Positions 48,705-58,370 are shown, counted from the stretch's first letter. The stretch: DNA of 64,000 nucleotides from Pseudomonas weihenstephanensis (GCF_001043055.1 NZ_JYLF01000002.1:248001-312000); one strand, 5' to 3'. The notes: generated by a model from the letters alone, not told the origin. Numbers and translations: made by a program.

Positions 48705-48825
48705 GCATTTCATCGGCAAGGCAGGGAACCTTTATTCCGATATGCCTGTCAGATTTTTCATCGACAGGGTCAGGCGTTTTGCTCCGATGCTTGTAGCCTG
48801 TCGAGCGGATCATTTTGATCCTGTT

Positions 48826-48864
48826 AAACCCCGAGTCGACACCCCACGGCTCGGGGTTTTTTTT
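48826..48864 (+). terminator. Rho-independent terminator after the receiver gene
   Basis: AAACCCCGAG pairs with CTCGGGGTTTTTTTT around a 14-base loop. It is followed by a second T-rich stretch. It also faces the convergent binding-protein gene ending at 48873. Confidence 0.9.
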
Positions 48865-48872
48865 GGGTTTTT

Positions 48873-49757
48873 TCACCGGGGCAATTGCGGCTGAAGCGGC
48901 GCGGGTTGTGCGTTCAGATAATCATCGTGCTGGTCAGGCGCTTGCCATTGGGTTTGTGAATCGAACAGCGCCTGTGAGTCAATTTTGCTCAGCGCATGGT
49001 TAATGCTGACCAGCGCCTCACGTCCTGCCGGTGTCGCCGTACAGCCGATGTAAATGGGTTGATAAGTGGGTGCGCCGTGAATGCGATAAAACACCAGGTT
49101 CTCGGGTGACAGGCCTTGCTGACGGGCTTTTGACTGAATTTCGGGCCAGTAGCCCAAAATGGCGCCTATTCGCCCCGCCTGCTGCATTTGCAGCAGGCTG
49201 CCCAAGGCATCGTTACCGTAATGGATGAAGACAGCGTCGGCTTCGCCTTGTGCCAGTTGTTCGTCTATCCAGACCCCGTAGCTGCGCTTGGCAACAATAC
49301 CCAGCCTGATGGCCTGCGCATTGAGCATGTTTTTGAGGTCGACGCTTTGATCGCTGACAAACGGCGCAAGCCGTGCCTGGTCACTGCGCCGAATCACCAA
49401 GCCGTTGCTGTGCAAACCCATAATGGGTGTGGAATAAACAATTGAACGAGCGCGGGCCGGGTTCCATACCAGTGCCGGATCACAGGCCAGTGTCGTGTCT
49501 TCAAGCATTTGCAGGGCGCGTGCCCGATTGACCTTCACCACCTCGTGCTCATATTGGGGCAGGTTGGCGATCAGAAACGGCATGAGCTGGTCGATCACGC
49601 CGCGTCCTTTTTGTGGCCCCTCGAACACCGTCAAGGGTGGTAAGTCACGCATTAGCCAAATGAGTTTTTCGGCTGCGTGGCTGGCGGGCGACCCCATCAA
49701 CACGATCCATGCGATAAGTCCTGCCCACAGGTTTCGCCGCTGTGAGCGAATGGTCAT
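48873..49757 (-). CDS. Periplasmic substrate-binding-like protein
   Basis: This exported protein of 294 residues has a signal peptide (about residues 1-29, ending GSPASHAAEK) and a type-II periplasmic binding-protein fold of the SBP_bac_3 or TIGR02285-like group. Features are LIWLMRDLPPLTVFEGPQKG and later QSKARQQGLSPENLVFYRI. No ABC permease or ATPase genes adjoin it, so it may be an orphan sensor or binding protein rather than a transporter subunit. It converges with the BvgS-like sensor and receiver genes. The ligand is unknown. Confidence 0.75.
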   Translation of the reverse strand: MTIRSQRRNLWAGLIAWIVLMGSPASHAAEKLIWLMRDLPPLTVFEGPQKGRGVIDQLMPFLIANLPQYEHEVVKVNRARALQMLEDTTLACDPALVWNPARARSIVYSTPIMGLHSNGLVIRRSDQARLAPFVSDQSVDLKNMLNAQAIRLGIVAKRSYGVWIDEQLAQGEADAVFIHYGNDALGSLLQMQQAGRIGAILGYWPEIQSKARQQGLSPENLVFYRIHGAPTYQPIYIGCTATPAGREALVSINHALSKIDSQALFDSQTQWQAPDQHDDYLNAQPAPLQPQLPR

Positions 49758-49806
49758 TGTGCTGATCTCCTTGAACAGCCTCTAAAAATGGCGATCGGCA
49801 TTCGGA

Positions 49807-51006
49807 CTAAATGGCGCCTGAACGCTTGAGTTCTGCAATGGCGTGCGCGTCATAACCCAGCGCGGCCAATACCTCATGATTGTGGGCACCGAGTTCAGGG
49901 CCCACCCAATCGGCTGAGCCGGGCGTCTCGGACAGCCTGGGCACAATGCCTGGCATTTTAAAGTCTTTGCCGTCCGGTAGTTTGGCGTGCAAAAACATTT
50001 CGCGTGCCAAAAATTGCGGGTCGGTGAACATGTCTTCTGCTGAAAAAATGCGGCTGGCTGGCACTTGTGCCGCATTCAACTGTTCCAGCACCGTCTCAAG
50101 CGGTAATGAGGCGACCCAACGATCAATCACCCCATACAACTCATCGCGTCGCACGTCGCGCCCATCGTTACTGGCCAGCGCCGGGTCATTGGCTAAATCG
50201 TCGCGCCCCAGTGTGTGCATGAAACGTTTGAAAATGGCGTCGCCGTTGGCCCCGATCTGCACGTGTTTACCGTCCAGGCTGGTATGAATCGAGGAGGGGG
50301 TAATGCCCGGCATGATGTTGCCGGTGCGTTCGCGAATAAAACCGAATACATCGAACTCGGGGACCATGCTTTCCATCATCGCGAAAATGGCTTCATACAA
50401 GGCCACATCCACCACCTGGCCCAGACCGCCATTGACCTCACGATGACGCAGTGCCATCAACGCACCAATCACCCCCCACAGCGCGGCAATCGAGTCGCCG
50501 ATGGAAATGCCGGTTCGCACCGGTGGCCGGTCCTCAAAACCTGTGATGTACCGCAAGCCGCCCATCGACTCGCCGACCGCGCCAAACCCCGGTTGGTCTT
50601 TCATTGGCCCGGTTTGGCCAAAGCCCGACAAGCGCACCATCACCAGTTTTGGGTTCAGTGCGTGCAACACGTCCCATCCCAGGCCAAGTTTTTCGAGCAC
50701 ACCGGGACGAAAGTTCTCGATCAAAATGTCGGCGTCGGCCAGCAGTTCTTTGAGGACGTTCAAGCCGTCAGGGTGTTTAAGGTTCAGCGTCAGGGATTTT
50801 TTGTTACGCGCCTGCACAAACCACCACAGCGACGTGCCTTCGTACAACTTGCGCCACTTGCGCAAGGGATCGCCGCCATCCGGGGACTCGACCTTGATCA
50901 CCTGCGCGCCGAACTCGGCGCAAATGCGCGAAGCAAAGGGGCCGGCAATCAGTGTTCCAAGTTCAACGACGTTGAGGCCCGAAAGGGGTTTGGCGGCGAG
51001 CGGCAT
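49807..51006 (-). CDS. CaiB/BaiF-type CoA-transferase
   Basis: This 399-residue class III CoA-transferase moves CoA between carboxylic acids through an aspartyl intermediate. The N-terminal region PLSGLNVVELGTLIAGPFAS is typical, as is GDPLRKWRK with its conserved Arg/Trp. The catalytic Asp is in the segment after LILIENFRPGVLE-type sequence, near LSGFGQTGPMKDQPGF. The substrate is unknown, and candidates in this family include formyl-CoA, succinyl-CoA:glutarate and carnitine enzymes. It stands alone. The start at 51006 (MPLAAKPL) is chosen because the longer upstream sequence is not family-like. Confidence 0.9.
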   Translation of the reverse strand: MPLAAKPLSGLNVVELGTLIAGPFASRICAEFGAQVIKVESPDGGDPLRKWRKLYEGTSLWWFVQARNKKSLTLNLKHPDGLNVLKELLADADILIENFRPGVLEKLGLGWDVLHALNPKLVMVRLSGFGQTGPMKDQPGFGAVGESMGGLRYITGFEDRPPVRTGISIGDSIAALWGVIGALMALRHREVNGGLGQVVDVALYEAIFAMMESMVPEFDVFGFIRERTGNIMPGITPSSIHTSLDGKHVQIGANGDAIFKRFMHTLGRDDLANDPALASNDGRDVRRDELYGVIDRWVASLPLETVLEQLNAAQVPASRIFSAEDMFTDPQFLAREMFLHAKLPDGKDFKMPGIVPRLSETPGSADWVGPELGAHNHEVLAALGYDAHAIAELKRSGAI

Positions 51007-51140
51007 AAGTAATCCTTGTCCGGGAGCGAGCGGGTACAGCGTTTTAACATAGGACAGTGCCTGCAAGAAGCCGCAGAATTCGTTGAACACGGACGTATCG
51101 GTTAGACTTGGCGCCTTTCTCTGTATCAAGAAGCCCGTTC

Positions 51141-51683
51141 ATGGCCCAGCCGTCCACCACGTACAAATTTGAACTCAATCTCACCGATCTCGATCGCGGT
51201 GTGTATGAGAGCGTAAAACAGACCATCGCCCGTCACCCTTCGGAGACCGAAGAGCGTATGACTGTGCGTTTGTTGGCGTACGCCTTTTGGTACAACGAGC
51301 AACTGTCCTTCGGCCGTGGGCTGTCTGATGTAGACGAACCCGCGCTGTGGGAAAAAAGCCTGGATGACCGCGTGTTGCACTGGATCGAAGTCGGCCAGCC
51401 AGACGCAGACCGTCTGACCTGGTGTTCGCGTCGCACCGAGCGCACCAGCTTGCTGGCCTATGGCAGCCTGCGCGTGTGGGAAGGTAAAGTGATCCCGGCG
51501 ATCAAAAACCTGAAAAACGTCAATGTCGCCGCCGTGCCCCAAGACGTGCTCGAAACCTTGGCCAAAGACATGCCTCGGGTTATCAAGTGGGACGTGATGA
51601 TCAGCGAAGGCACGATCTTCGTGACCGATGACCGTGGACAGCACGAAGTGCAATTGCAATGGCTGACGGGCGAGCGCGGCTAA
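51141..51683 (+). CDS. YaeQ family protein
   Basis: This protein of about 180 residues belongs to the conserved YaeQ family, whose fold is related to PD-(D/E)XK nucleases, though its function is uncertain. Visible family features are TYKFELNLTDLDRGVYESVK, the active-site-like segment WIEVGQPDADRLTWCSRRTE, and the C-terminal VQLQWLTGER. The start at 51141 (MAQPSTTYKF) follows a longer in-frame ATG that is not family-like. recJ follows 53 bases later. Confidence 0.9.
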   Translation: MAQPSTTYKFELNLTDLDRGVYESVKQTIARHPSETEERMTVRLLAYAFWYNEQLSFGRGLSDVDEPALWEKSLDDRVLHWIEVGQPDADRLTWCSRRTERTSLLAYGSLRVWEGKVIPAIKNLKNVNVAAVPQDVLETLAKDMPRVIKWDVMISEGTIFVTDDRGQHEVQLQWLTGERG

Positions 51684-51736
51684 GCCGCACGCGCTGCACC
51701 CTTTAATCTTCAGTAACAGAGACTCTTCACCCGCTT

Positions 51737-53446
51737 ATGCGCATCGAACCTCGCCCATTGCCACACATCCTGCCTTTTTTGGGCGAAATGCCGACGCTGC
51801 TCACACGGTTGTACGCCGCACGGGGCGTGCAATCTGAAGCAGAACTGGACAAAAGCCTGGCGCGGCTGATCCCGTTTCAGCAACTTAAAGGCATCGATGC
51901 CGCAGTGGATTTGCTGGTGGTGGCACTGGATCAGCGCCAGCGCATCCTCATCGTGGGCGACTTTGACGCCGACGGCGCCACGGCCAGTACGGTCGGCATG
52001 CTGGGGCTGCGCTTGTTGGGCGCCGCCCATGTCGATTACTTGGTGCCTAACCGGTTTGAATACGGCTACGGCCTGACCCCGGAAATCGTCGAAGTGGCCT
52101 TGACCCGCGAGCCGCACCTGCTGATCACTGTCGACAACGGCATCTCCAGCGTTGACGGTGTGGCCGCAGCGAAACGGGCAGGGTTGAGCGTGCTGGTCAC
52201 CGACCACCACTTGCCGGGCACCGAACTGCCGGCGGCTGACGCTATCGTCAACCCTAACCAGCCCGGCTGCGCGTTCCCCAGCAAAGCGTTGGCGGGGGTG
52301 GGCGTGATCTTTTATGTGCTGATCGCCCTGCGTGCCCGTTTGAAAGACCTGGGCCGCTATCAAGACAGCAAGATGCCGAACATTGCCGAGCTGCTGGACC
52401 TGGTGGCACTGGGCAGCGTGGCCGATGTGGTGCCGCTGGACGCCAACAACCGCATTTTGGTGCACCAAGGGCTTGAGCGCATTCGCGCCGGGCGCGCGCG
52501 GCCTGGGCTTAAAGCCATTCTGGAAGTGGCCAAGCGCGATCACTCGCGCATCACCTCTACCGATCTGGGTTTTATCCTCGGCCCGCGTTTGAACGCAGCA
52601 GGGCGTCTGGACGACATGAGCCTGGGGATCGAATGCCTGCTCACCGACGACGCCAATGCGGCGCGGGCGATGGCCGTGCAACTGGACGAAATGAACCAGG
52701 ACCGCAAAGCCATCGAGCAAGGCATGCAACGCGAAGCACTGGCCCAGCTTAAAGAGCTGCCGCTCGATTCAATGCCCTTTGGTTTGTGCCTCTTTGACCC
52801 GCAATGGCACCAGGGCGTGATCGGGATTTTGGCTTCGCGCCTGAAAGAGCGTTATTTCCGCCCCACGTTTGCCTTTGCCGATGCGGGCGATGGCGTGCTC
52901 AAAGGTTCTGGGCGCTCGGTGCCGGGCTTTCATATTCGCGATGCACTGAGTGTGGTTGCCGCACAGCATCCAGACTTGATCGCCAAATACGGCGGGCACG
53001 CTATGGCGGCGGGCCTGACCTTGCCGGTGGCCAATTTTGAGCTGTTTGCACAGGCGTTCGATGCCGAAGTGCGCCGCCAGCTGCGTGAAGAAGACCTGAC
53101 CGGGCGCCTGTTGTCAGATGGCAGCCTGGCGGTCGAAGAGTTCCATCTCGAACTGGCGCGGGCGTTACGCACGGCCGGACCGTGGGGGCAGCACTTCCCG
53201 GAGCCGTTGTTCCACGGTGTTTTTCAACTGGTCGAGCAGCGTATTGTCGGTGAGCGGCATTTGAAAGTGGTGCTCAAAACCGAATGCGGCAGCGTGAAAC
53301 TCGATGGCATCGCGTTTGGCATCGACCGTGAGGTGTGGCCCAACCCGACCATCCGTTTTGTAGAGCTGGCCTACAAACTGGACCTCAACGAGTTTCGTGG
53401 CAATGAAACCGTGCAATTAATGATTGCCCATATTGAGCCGCGCTAA
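51737..53446 (+). CDS. recJ: Single-strand-specific exonuclease RecJ
   Basis: This 569-residue 5'-3' exonuclease acts in recombination and mismatch repair. The DHH superfamily motifs are visible: ILIVGDFDADGATAST (motif I), LITVDNGIS (motif II) and VTDHHLPG (motif III). The DHHA1 region includes GGHAMAAGLTLP and GRLDDMSLGIE. Length is normal for gammaproteobacteria. The recJ-xenA order is conserved in Pseudomonas as I recall. Confidence 0.96.
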   Translation: MRIEPRPLPHILPFLGEMPTLLTRLYAARGVQSEAELDKSLARLIPFQQLKGIDAAVDLLVVALDQRQRILIVGDFDADGATASTVGMLGLRLLGAAHVDYLVPNRFEYGYGLTPEIVEVALTREPHLLITVDNGISSVDGVAAAKRAGLSVLVTDHHLPGTELPAADAIVNPNQPGCAFPSKALAGVGVIFYVLIALRARLKDLGRYQDSKMPNIAELLDLVALGSVADVVPLDANNRILVHQGLERIRAGRARPGLKAILEVAKRDHSRITSTDLGFILGPRLNAAGRLDDMSLGIECLLTDDANAARAMAVQLDEMNQDRKAIEQGMQREALAQLKELPLDSMPFGLCLFDPQWHQGVIGILASRLKERYFRPTFAFADAGDGVLKGSGRSVPGFHIRDALSVVAAQHPDLIAKYGGHAMAAGLTLPVANFELFAQAFDAEVRRQLREEDLTGRLLSDGSLAVEEFHLELARALRTAGPWGQHFPEPLFHGVFQLVEQRIVGERHLKVVLKTECGSVKLDGIAFGIDREVWPNPTIRFVELAYKLDLNEFRGNETVQLMIAHIEPR

Positions 53447-53586
53447 CCCACGGTGATTTATTGAGGCCTGTGCCTGAATGTGAACCCCACCTCTTTCAGT
53501 GTTGTCGACTAGTCTCTGGGTACTGCTTGGTCGCCATCACGGGTCTGAGCAGCTTGGAGCCCGCCCACTGAAATGAGAGGTGACCC

Positions 53587-54693
53587 ATGAGCCTGCTGCT
53601 CGAACCCTATTCCCTGCGCCAATTGACCTTTCCTAACCGCATCGCGGTCTCGCCGATGTGCCAATACTCCAGCGTCGACGGCTTGGCCAATGACTGGCAC
53701 CTGGTGCACCTGGGCAGCCGTGCGGTAGGTGGCGCAGGGCTGATCTTCACCGAGGCCACCGCCGTCACCGCCGATGGCCGCATCACCGCCCAAGACCTTG
53801 GGTTGTGGGATGACCAACACATTGAACCGCTGCAACGCATCACCCGCTTCATTCGGGCACAAGGCGCGGTCGCAGGTATCCAGTTGGCTCACGCCGGACG
53901 CAAGGCCAGCACCCATCGCCCGTGGTTGGGCAAGCACGGCAGCGTGAAAGTCGAAGAGGGCGGCTGGGTGCCGGTCGGGCCATCGCCCATCGCCTTCGAC
54001 CCCCAACACACCGCACCCACCCAACTGGACGAGGGTCAGATTCAGGACGTGATTCAAGCCTTTGTCGACGCCGCCAAACGTGCGTTAGAGGCGGGTTTTT
54101 CAGTGGTTGAAGTGCACGCCGCGCATGGTTACTTGCTGCATCAGTTCCTTTCGCCGTTGAGCAACCAGCGCCGCGACCAGTACGGCGGCTCCTTTGAAAA
54201 CCGTATTCGTCTGGTCCTGCAAGTCACCGAAGCGGTGCGTGAAGTGTGGCCACAAGAGCTGCCGTTATTCGTGCGGGTCTCGGCCACCGACTGGGTGGAA
54301 GACGGCTGGAACCCCGACGAAACCGTCGAACTGGCGCGGCGCCTCAAAGCGTTGGGTGTGGATCTGATTGACGTGTCATCGGGCGGCACCGCGGCCAACG
54401 CAGAAATCCCCGTGGGGCCGGGTTACCAGACGCGCTTTGCCGAGCGCATTCGCAAAGAGTCAGGCATCGCTACCGGCACGGTAGGCATGATCACCGAGCC
54501 GGCGCAGGCCGAGCATATATTGCGCACTGGTCAGGCCGACTTGATCCTGCTGGCGCGTGAACTGCTGCGCGACCCTTACTGGGCCTTGCACGCCGATGAT
54601 GACCTGGGCGGCAAACACGCCACCTGGCCTGCACAATACCAGCGGGCCACCCATCGCGATCAGCCGATTCATGAATCGGACCTGCGTGATTGA
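53587..54693 (+). CDS. xenA: Old-yellow-enzyme-type NADPH:flavin oxidoreductase (XenA-like)
   Basis: This 368-residue FMN-dependent ene-reductase of the YqjM/XenA class reduces activated alkenes and nitro compounds such as xenobiotics. C25 in SPMCQYS is the class-specific cysteine that tunes the flavin. The substrate-binding His pair is in EVHAAHGYLLHQF (H177, H180), and SGGTAANAE is the phosphate-binding part. It is a cytoplasmic TIM barrel. The name xenA is by similarity, and the true substrates are unknown. It stands alone after recJ. Confidence 0.85.
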   Translation: MSLLLEPYSLRQLTFPNRIAVSPMCQYSSVDGLANDWHLVHLGSRAVGGAGLIFTEATAVTADGRITAQDLGLWDDQHIEPLQRITRFIRAQGAVAGIQLAHAGRKASTHRPWLGKHGSVKVEEGGWVPVGPSPIAFDPQHTAPTQLDEGQIQDVIQAFVDAAKRALEAGFSVVEVHAAHGYLLHQFLSPLSNQRRDQYGGSFENRIRLVLQVTEAVREVWPQELPLFVRVSATDWVEDGWNPDETVELARRLKALGVDLIDVSSGGTAANAEIPVGPGYQTRFAERIRKESGIATGTVGMITEPAQAEHILRTGQADLILLARELLRDPYWALHADDDLGGKHATWPAQYQRATHRDQPIHESDLRD

Positions 54694-54726
54694 AGCGGCT
54701 CTGTACGATTTGCGTTGTAGGAGTGT

Positions 54727-54757
54727 CTGATAACGCTGCGGGGCAGGGCGTTATCAG
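54727..54757 (+). terminator. Hairpin after xenA, U-poor
   Basis: CTGATAACGC (54727-54736) pairs perfectly with GCGTTATCAG (54748-54757) around an 11-base loop. There is no long T-run, so it may be a weak or Rho-assisted stop. Confidence 0.45.
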
Positions 54758-54884
54758 TTGCACTTAATGTGGGCTTGGCCCACGCGGTGCAACATCTGGA
54801 AGCAATCGAACTGACCATAGCCGGTGATGGGGCACTACTCTGTCGGCCTGCTTTTTTCCTTAACCCCGTTGCTAGAGGCCTTGT

Positions 54885-55604
54885 ATGAACACTCGTGGAT
54901 TACTCGATCAGTTACTCAAGTCTGGCCAGGATTTGTTACAGAACAAAACCGGTGCCGCCAAAAACAGCGCGGGAGCTGACAAAGGCGCGTTAGGCGGCCT
55001 GCTGGGCGGCGCGGGCGGGTTGGGCAGCTTGCTATCGGGCGCGGGCGGTGGAGCGTTGGCGGCGGGCGCAATGGGCCTGCTGCTGGGCAACAAAAGCGCG
55101 CGCAAAATTGGCGGCAAGGCTATCACCTACGGTGGTTTGGCGGCTTTGGGCGTGTTGGCCTACAAAGCCTATGGCAACTGGCAGGCCAACCAGGGCAGCG
55201 CGCCCCAAACCGAGCCGCAGACCATTGATCGCCTGCCGCCACCGCAAGTTGAGCAGCATAGCCAGGCCATCCTTAAAGCGTTAATCGCGGCGGCCAAGGC
55301 CGATGGCCACATTGACGACCGTGAGCGTCAACTGATCGAAGGCGAGTTCAGCAAATTCAACAACGACCCCGGGACACAGCAGTGGCTGCAAGCCGAGCTG
55401 AGCAAGCCGTTGGACCCGGCCGAAGTGGCCCGCGCGGCGAGCACGCCGGAAATGGCGGCAGAAATGTACATCGCCAGCGTGATGCTGGTGGATGAAGACA
55501 GCTTCATGGAACGTTCGTATCTGGATGAACTGGCCAGGCAGCTCAAGCTTGATCCGGCGTTGAAAGTCGAACTTGAAAAGCAGGTTCACACCGCAGACCT
55601 CTGA
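54885..55604 (+). CDS. TerB/DUF533-family protein (YebE-like)
   Basis: This 239-residue protein has a Gly/Ala/Leu-rich middle that forms a hydrophobic, membrane-like region (GGLGSLLSGAGGGALAAGAM, then AITYGGLAALGVLAYKAYG). A C-terminal TerB/DUF533-type helical domain follows (AILKALIAAAKADGHIDDRERQLIEGEF). TerB-like domains bind metal through Asp/Glu residues, here in DGHIDDRE. It resembles inner-membrane YebE of E. coli, linked to envelope stress. A direct role in tellurite resistance is not shown. Confidence 0.85.
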   Translation: MNTRGLLDQLLKSGQDLLQNKTGAAKNSAGADKGALGGLLGGAGGLGSLLSGAGGGALAAGAMGLLLGNKSARKIGGKAITYGGLAALGVLAYKAYGNWQANQGSAPQTEPQTIDRLPPPQVEQHSQAILKALIAAAKADGHIDDRERQLIEGEFSKFNNDPGTQQWLQAELSKPLDPAEVARAASTPEMAAEMYIASVMLVDEDSFMERSYLDELARQLKLDPALKVELEKQVHTADL

Positions 55605-56232
55605 GAGGAGGGATCGCCGTGTTGGGCCAAGGATGGCCCGTCACGGCGTGCCCACGCAGCCGTACGCGGGGGCAAGGTCTTGCCCTACCATCCGGCCGCC
55701 TACTTTCGTTTGGCGACGAAATGTGTGCAGTTCAATCGTAAGGACTAGCAGCACCACTCATGCCAAAAATCCCTTATATCCCCCTCACCGCCATCGACTG
55801 CAACATCCCCTATGTTGATCGACCGCAACGCCCCCTCGACGTATTACATGCCAATGCCACCGCCCGTGTGCTGGCCGTCACACAACGGATGGAAACCTTT
55901 GCCAACCGTGAAGTGCAAGAGGCAGACGCCATCGACCTCAAACACTTGGCCACCACGGCAGCGGCGTGACTGCGTGATGGCTGCGACGTGCTCAACGTGC
56001 TGGGCTGGCGCCTGCAACCCACCTGAACCGGCTGTGTACCAAGCCGCTCGCCGCCACATGAGGTGGCGGACTGGCGGTAGAACGCCCTGATGGTGTCGCC
56101 TTGGCGATTACAGATGTAATCCTATGTAAGTTTTTTACTTGATCCATGTGAGAGCGGTCTCAAACCTCGTGCGAATCATCTTGCACCCTCGGCTATACTC
56201 CCCTTCATTTGAACGGCACCCGAGGATTGACT
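55605..56232. other. Gap before the Wsp operon
   Basis: After the TerB-like gene comes GC-rich intergenic sequence, including a GGGCCAAGGATGGCCC dyad near 55624-55639. A broken small gene follows at 55760-56026. The wspA promoter region comes next, with TATACT at 56194-56199 as a candidate -10 and no strong -35. No intact gene is seen. Confidence 0.5.
55760..56026 (+). pseudogene. Small helical protein gene broken by an in-frame stop
   Basis: ATG 55760 starts a frame reading MPKIPYIPLTAIDCNIPYVD, then PLDVLHANATARVLAVTQRM. It runs to a TGA at 55967-55969. The same frame continues as LRDGCDVLNVLGWRLQPT to TGA 56024-56026. With the first stop read through it would be about 88 residues, like the small helical DUF3077/DUF6124-type proteins common in Pseudomonas. 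This is a resemblance in size and style, not a proven match. A functional truncated 69-residue product or a sequencing error is possible. Confidence 0.45.
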
Positions 56233-57855
56233 GTGAAGAACTGGACGTTACGCCAACGCATCTTGGCGAGCTTTGCCGTAATCATTGCCATCATGCTGTT
56301 GATGATCGTCGCAGCGTATTCACGCCTGGTCTCGATTGAATCCAGTGAAGACAAAGTGCGCACCGACTCCATTCCCGGTTTGTATTACAGCTCCATGATC
56401 CGCAGTGCCTGGGTCGACAGTTACGTTCAGACCTTGCACCTGATGAATGATGTAACCGGTCACCCGCTCACCAAAGAGGAAAAAGACCTCTACGCGTCCT
56501 ATGAAGCCCGTCTGGAAAAAGAACTGGCCGGTTATCGCTCGACCATCAGCGACGGCACGGATGAGACCGAATATGAAGCGTTTTTAGTGCGCCACAAAGC
56601 CTACGACGCCTCGCTGGACACGGTGGTCGCGCTGTTCGAAAAGAACGACATGGATCAAGCTCGTCGCCTGCTGGTTGAGCAACTGACGCCCGCGTGGAAC
56701 GCAGGCCGTCAGCAACTCAATAAAATGATTGAAGACAACCAGAACGCGGCCATTCATGCCAGCAACAACATTTCTGACGCGGTGTTGGCGGCCAAGGCCA
56801 GCATGCTGGTGTCACTGCTGATTGCCGTGATCGCGGCCAGTGTGTGCGGCTTCCTGTTGCTGCGCGCGATTATGTCGCCGATGCAGCGCATTGTGTCGAT
56901 CCTCGACGTGATGCGTTCCGGTGACTTGAGCAAGCGCCTGGACCTGGAGCGTAAAGACGAGTTCGGCGCTGTCGAAACCGGCTTCAACGACATGATGGCC
57001 GAGTTGACGGCGCTGGTGTCTCAGGCCCAGCGCTCCTCGGTGCAGGTCACGACGTCGGTCACTGAAATTGCCGCCACCTCCAAGCAGCAACAGGCCACCG
57101 CCACTGAAACCGCCGCCACCACCACTGAAATCGGCGCCACGTCGCGCGAAATTGCGGCCACCTCGCGTGATCTGGTACGCACCATGACCGAAGTCACGTC
57201 GGCGGCCGACCAAGCCTCGATTTTGGCCGGTTCCGGGCAACAGGGTCTGGCGCGGATGGAAGACACCATGCATCAGGTCATGGGGGCGGCCGATCTGGTG
57301 AACGCCAAGCTGGCGATTCTGAACGAGAAGGCCGGCAATATTAATCAGGTGGTGGTGACCATCGTTAAAGTGGCCGACCAAACCAACCTGCTGTCGCTCA
57401 ACGCTGCAATTGAGGCCGAGAAAGCCGGTGAATACGGACGCGGCTTTGCCGTGGTGGCCACCGAAGTGCGCCGCTTGGCTGACCAGACGGCCGTGGCCAC
57501 GTATGACATTGAGCAAATGGTGCGTGAGATTCAGTCCGCCGTGTCGGCGGGTGTGATGGGCATGGACAAGTTCTCCGAAGAGGTGCGCCGCGGCATGTCC
57601 GAGGTGCAGCAGGTGGGCGAGCAGTTGTCGCAGATCATTCATCAGGTGCAGGCGCTCGCGCCTCGCGTGTTGATGGTCAACGAAGGCATGCAGGCACAAG
57701 CCACCGGCGCCGAGCAGATTAACCATGCGCTGGTGCAGTTGGGCGATGCCAGCAGCCAGACCGTTGAGTCGTTGCGCCAGGCCAGCTTTGCCATTGACGA
57801 GCTGAGCCAGGTGGCGGTCGGGCTGCGCAGCGGCGTTTCGCGATTCAAAGTCTGA
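56233..57855 (+). CDS. wspA: Wsp chemoreceptor (methyl-accepting protein) WspA
   Basis: This receptor of about 540 residues detects surface contact or membrane stress and controls the WspE kinase. TM1 is at about residues 10-30 (ASFAVIIAIMLLMIVA). A four-helix-bundle periplasmic domain follows, with TM2 at about 190-212 and then HAMP. The signalling coiled coil has its conserved tip (VADQTNLLSLNAAIEAEKAG). GTG 56233 is chosen: GAGGA is at 56222-56226 and the product begins MKNWTLRQR. Upstream lies TATACT (56194-56199). The wspB start shares one base with the stop (TGATG), beginning a chain of coupled genes. Confidence 0.95.
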   Translation: MKNWTLRQRILASFAVIIAIMLLMIVAAYSRLVSIESSEDKVRTDSIPGLYYSSMIRSAWVDSYVQTLHLMNDVTGHPLTKEEKDLYASYEARLEKELAGYRSTISDGTDETEYEAFLVRHKAYDASLDTVVALFEKNDMDQARRLLVEQLTPAWNAGRQQLNKMIEDNQNAAIHASNNISDAVLAAKASMLVSLLIAVIAASVCGFLLLRAIMSPMQRIVSILDVMRSGDLSKRLDLERKDEFGAVETGFNDMMAELTALVSQAQRSSVQVTTSVTEIAATSKQQQATATETAATTTEIGATSREIAATSRDLVRTMTEVTSAADQASILAGSGQQGLARMEDTMHQVMGAADLVNAKLAILNEKAGNINQVVVTIVKVADQTNLLSLNAAIEAEKAGEYGRGFAVVATEVRRLADQTAVATYDIEQMVREIQSAVSAGVMGMDKFSEEVRRGMSEVQQVGEQLSQIIHQVQALAPRVLMVNEGMQAQATGAEQINHALVQLGDASSQTVESLRQASFAIDELSQVAVGLRSGVSRFKV

Positions 57856-58370
57856 TGAGCGAACCTCTCGCCCCGCGCGAAGCCGCCAAGGCGTCGAAAA
57901 ACAGCCTTTTCCTGGTGTTTTATATTGGCGCCGAGCGCTATGCCTTACAGGCTATCGACGTGGTTGAAGTGTTGCCGCGTTTGCCGCTTAAACCCATCGC
58001 CCATGCGCCCGCGTGGGTGGCAGGGGTGTTGGCGCATCGTGGCCAGATGGTGCCGGTGATTGATGTGAGTGCCATGACCTTCGGCCAACCGGCGGTCGAG
58101 CGCACCAGTACCCGCCTGGTGTTGGTCAATTATCAGGGCCGTTTGTTGGGGCTGGTGCTGGAGCAGGCCAACGAGATGTTGCGCTGCAACCCGGCGGACT
58201 TTCAGCCCTATGGGCTGGATAACCGCGAGGCACCTTATTTGGGGCCGGTGCGCAAAGACGCACAGGGGTTGTTGCAGTGGATTCGCGTCAACGATCTGCT
58301 AACGCCAGCAGTACGCGGGTTGTTGTTCACTGACGCGGACCTCGATCTGTCTGGGCAGGCCCGCGCATGA
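57855..58370 (+). CDS. wspB: CheW-like coupling protein WspB
   Basis: This 171-residue CheW-domain adaptor couples the receptor WspA to WspE. The CheW pattern is seen in NSLFLVFYIGAERYALQAIDVVEVLP and in WVAGVLAHRGQMVPVIDVSA. Its start overlaps the wspA stop by one base, and the wspC start overlaps its own stop by 4 bases. Confidence 0.93.
   Translation: MSEPLAPREAAKASKNSLFLVFYIGAERYALQAIDVVEVLPRLPLKPIAHAPAWVAGVLAHRGQMVPVIDVSAMTFGQPAVERTSTRLVLVNYQGRLLGLVLEQANEMLRCNPADFQPYGLDNREAPYLGPVRKDAQGLLQWIRVNDLLTPAVRGLLFTDADLDLSGQARA

Noticed and set aside
54885..55604. A tellurite resistance operon
   Set aside because: Only one TerB-like domain is present, fused to a Gly-rich membrane region. No other ter genes are nearby.
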